A stretch of DNA of 42,377 nucleotides from Chara braunii. Lineage: Eukaryota > Streptophyta > Charophyceae > Charales > Characeae. Within the stretch, counting starts at the first letter, position 1. Every line of letters begins with the position of its first letter. Of the stretch, positions 40,286 through 42,377 are shown one piece after another. The stretch covers positions 910,329-952,705 of the forward strand of contig BFEA01000250.1 of the NCBI GenBank assembly GCA_003427395.1, written 5' to 3'. Made by a program: the position numbers and the translations under genes. A model generated the notes under the pieces. The model ran no database searches. It had not been told where the DNA came from and was given only the letters and a program-made list of their open reading frames with translations.

Positions 40286-40594
40286 TTAGTGACTAGATTC
40301 GTTTCTTTTAAATTTTTGTTTATTTTTTTTAAGTTAGTTAGATTCATTGTTTATTCAAGTTTCTTATTTATTTATTTATTTTTCTTTATACGTAGCTATT
40401 CTATGAAAGCCGCTCGAATGAATCCGCCTCTGAAATCGAGGCCGAGTCATTCAACTAGCTCATACTGGCCACAAGTTCAGTCGAGGTCGGGAGGTAGGCG
40501 TTCCCCGCGGCGCCACATCGTGGGAACATGCGGGAGACAGAGAGAGAAAGGGGGAGAGAATACGCCTTCATTTACCTGTACCTGACCACGATTT

Positions 40595-40930
40595 AGACCG
40601 CATGCACTCTGAGTGAAGCCAGAAGAAGAAGAACGAAGGCGCAAGTGAGTGAAGAGGTAGGAGGGCACATGGAGGAAGAAGAAAGGCGATAGAGGGCGAG
40701 TAGGGGAAGGAGACAACAACGAAGAAGAAGAGGAAGAAGAAGAAGGAGAAGAAGGAGACGAAAGGAAGGGGGAGGAAACACGACTTACCAACAACCCGCC
40801 CGACTTCTTGGAGTACGCATTATGGCCGTCGTGCTTGGGCTGTGGACGAACTGTGTTGAAGCTTCGTGACGAATCGGGCTGCGGAGTGAGAGAGAGGAGC
40901 AGGTAAGTCTCCCATCCCGCGGTCTACTCC
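40595..40930. other. (GAA)n-rich stretch and splice-like sites
   Basis: Purine-rich GAAGAAG DNA (about 40620-40775). GAGCAG/GTAAGTCTCCC at 40895-40911 looks like a plus-strand donor; the corresponding place in the later satellite units reads GACAGCTAAGTCTCCC, so the GT is lost there. Confidence 0.5.
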
Positions 40931-41574
40931 TTGGCACTACTACCCATAGGGAGAGCAAAAGCGTATGAATCTACCGCTAAAACATGAAAATATACATGTG
41001 TACGAGTGTGTGTTGATCGCACGGCGGAAAGCATGCTACTTCCAGCGGTAGGACGAGCGAAATCAATTGAATCTGTCGCTAGAACACAGAAGTATGCACT
41101 ACTACTTATGTGTGTACGGGCATGTATGTACGTAAGTACGTACGTCAGGGCATGTGTGGGTGCGTGTATAGATATGTGTGAGTGTACATATGTGTGTGTG
41201 TGTGCATAGCTCTGTGAGTATGAATCGCCCGGCCAGTTGTACCATACTGTGATCGATAAGGCGAGCGAAAGCGGATGAATCTTCCGATAAAACGCGAATG
41301 TATACACTACTGTGCACGTGTGTGTGTGTGGGCGAGTATGTATGTGTGAGTGGGGGCATGCATGTGTGTAAGACAAAGAGTATGAAAGAGAGAGCTAAGT
41401 ACCAAACTCACGGCTCGCCGCACGCTACTTGGATCGATAGAATGAGCAAATCAGAAAGTGGCAGCGTATATTCCCCGTTTTCAGCAGAAGATGCTTTCTG
41501 TTTTTGCTCATCCTATCGATGGAATGTGTGTGTGTGTGTGTGTATGTGTGTGTATGTGTGTGTGTGTGTAAGTG

Positions 41575-41634
<60 letters not shown>

Positions 41635-41805
41635 CGAGACAGAGCTAAGTCTCTACCCCACAGCTCGCCGCACTCTACTTGGATCGATAGAACGAGCAAA
41701 TCAAAAGTGACAATGTATATCTCCCCGTTTCAGCAGAAGATTCATTCCAAGTTTGCTCGTCCTATCGAAAGAATGCATGTGTGAGAGACGTTCATGATTC
41801 GACCA

Positions 41806-41878
<73 letters not shown>

Positions 41879-42053
41879 CGAGAGAGAGAAAGAAAGAGGG
41901 AAAGAGACTACCTTGGCCGACAGCTAAGTCTCCCACTCGCGCCTCGCCGCACGCCACTTGGATCGATGGGATGAGCACATCAAAAAGTGTCAGTGTATAT
42001 TTTCACGTTTCGGCGGAAGATTCATTCCGTTTTTGCTCATCCTATCGATAAAA

Positions 42054-42098
<45 letters not shown>

Positions 42099-42117
42099 CG
42101 TTCATGTTTTGACCAGG

Positions 42118-42184
<67 letters not shown>

Positions 42185-42339
42185 GGAAAGAGACTACCTT
42201 GGCCGACAGCTAAGTCTCCCACTCGCGCCTCGCCCCACACCACTTGGATCGATAGGATGAGCAAATCAAAAAGTGCCAGTGTATATTTCCATGTTTCGGC
42301 GGAAAATTCATTCCGTTTTTACTCATCCAATTGATGGAA

Positions 42340-42377
<38 letters not shown>
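40930..42377. repeat. Satellite of foldback hairpins with (GT)n-(GA)n linkers
   Basis: Seven copies of a ~100-bp core. Four plus copies (starting about 41431, 41683, 41959 and 42245) carry both arms: ATCGATAG(G/A)ATGAGCAAA at the left and TTTGCTCATCCTATCGAT at the right, with TATATTT-C-GTTTCGGCGGAAGATTCATTCCG between. Three copies near 40945, 41052 and 41256 are inverted and keep one arm. The plus copies are spaced about 250-285 bp apart, the difference coming from (GT)n (such as 41593-41613, 42056-42097) and (GA)n (such as 41808-41870, 42120-42175) tracts. Each unit also repeats CTAAGTCTCCCACTCGCGCC. The array runs off the right edge. Confidence 0.9.

Noticed and set aside
40924-41376. Repeated YFHVLA-DS-type peptide as a real repeat protein
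   Set aside because: The periodic peptide is just the translation of the satellite core in one frame. Microsatellites of varying length interrupt it and no start or stop is conserved.

Overview
This is eukaryotic, almost certainly plant-lineage DNA that is dominated by repeats. The clues are GT-AG splice signals, U6 snRNA-derived sequences, Pol III-type A/B-box sequences, a Ty3/gypsy retroelement relic, PIF/Harbinger elements with Tourist-like termini, and abundant (AAT)n, (GT)n and (GA)n microsatellites. From memory the retroelement and Harbinger proteins look like those of the charophyte alga Chara braunii; this is unverified (about 0.5).

Layout. 0.4-3.8 kb: a dead Harbinger transposase on the minus strand with one terminus near 2.28 kb, then a 235-bp MITE and an ~810-bp element rich in GAACG motifs. 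5.7-6.4 kb: a conserved reading frame of unknown function, with a diverged inverted relative at 19.35-20.14 kb. 7.3-14.7 kb: stacked MITEs, direct duplications and foldbacks. 11.4-18.5 kb: five U6 snRNA retropseudogenes, three with clear target-site duplications. 17.44-16.98 kb (minus): exon 1 of an apyrase-like gene (GDA1/CD39 family), the only convincing host-gene exon. A MITE sits in its intron a few bases after the splice donor. 20.3-24.3 kb: no gene, but a minisatellite of about 11 units at 22.86-23.70 kb. 24.3-31.7 kb: a mosaic of (AAT)n arrays, five or more copies of an exon-like repeat with splice-like sites, and several local duplications. 32-40.3 kb: tRNA-like elements, palindromes and a Ty3/gypsy relic on the minus strand (probable primer-binding site, RNase H, integrase, then a gag-like frame). 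40.9-42.4 kb: a satellite built from short foldback hairpins joined to (GT)n-(GA)n tracts; the window starts in a similar (GT)n-(GA)n tract.

How the parts relate. The transposase-bearing element and many MITEs share GGGCCTCG/GGGCCTTG termini, some with 3-bp duplications, so the MITEs are plausibly its nonautonomous relatives. The U6 copies and tRNA-like pieces imply a LINE-type machinery acting on Pol III transcripts. No intact protein-coding gene is fully contained here. Many boundaries were judged by eye and should be treated as approximate.
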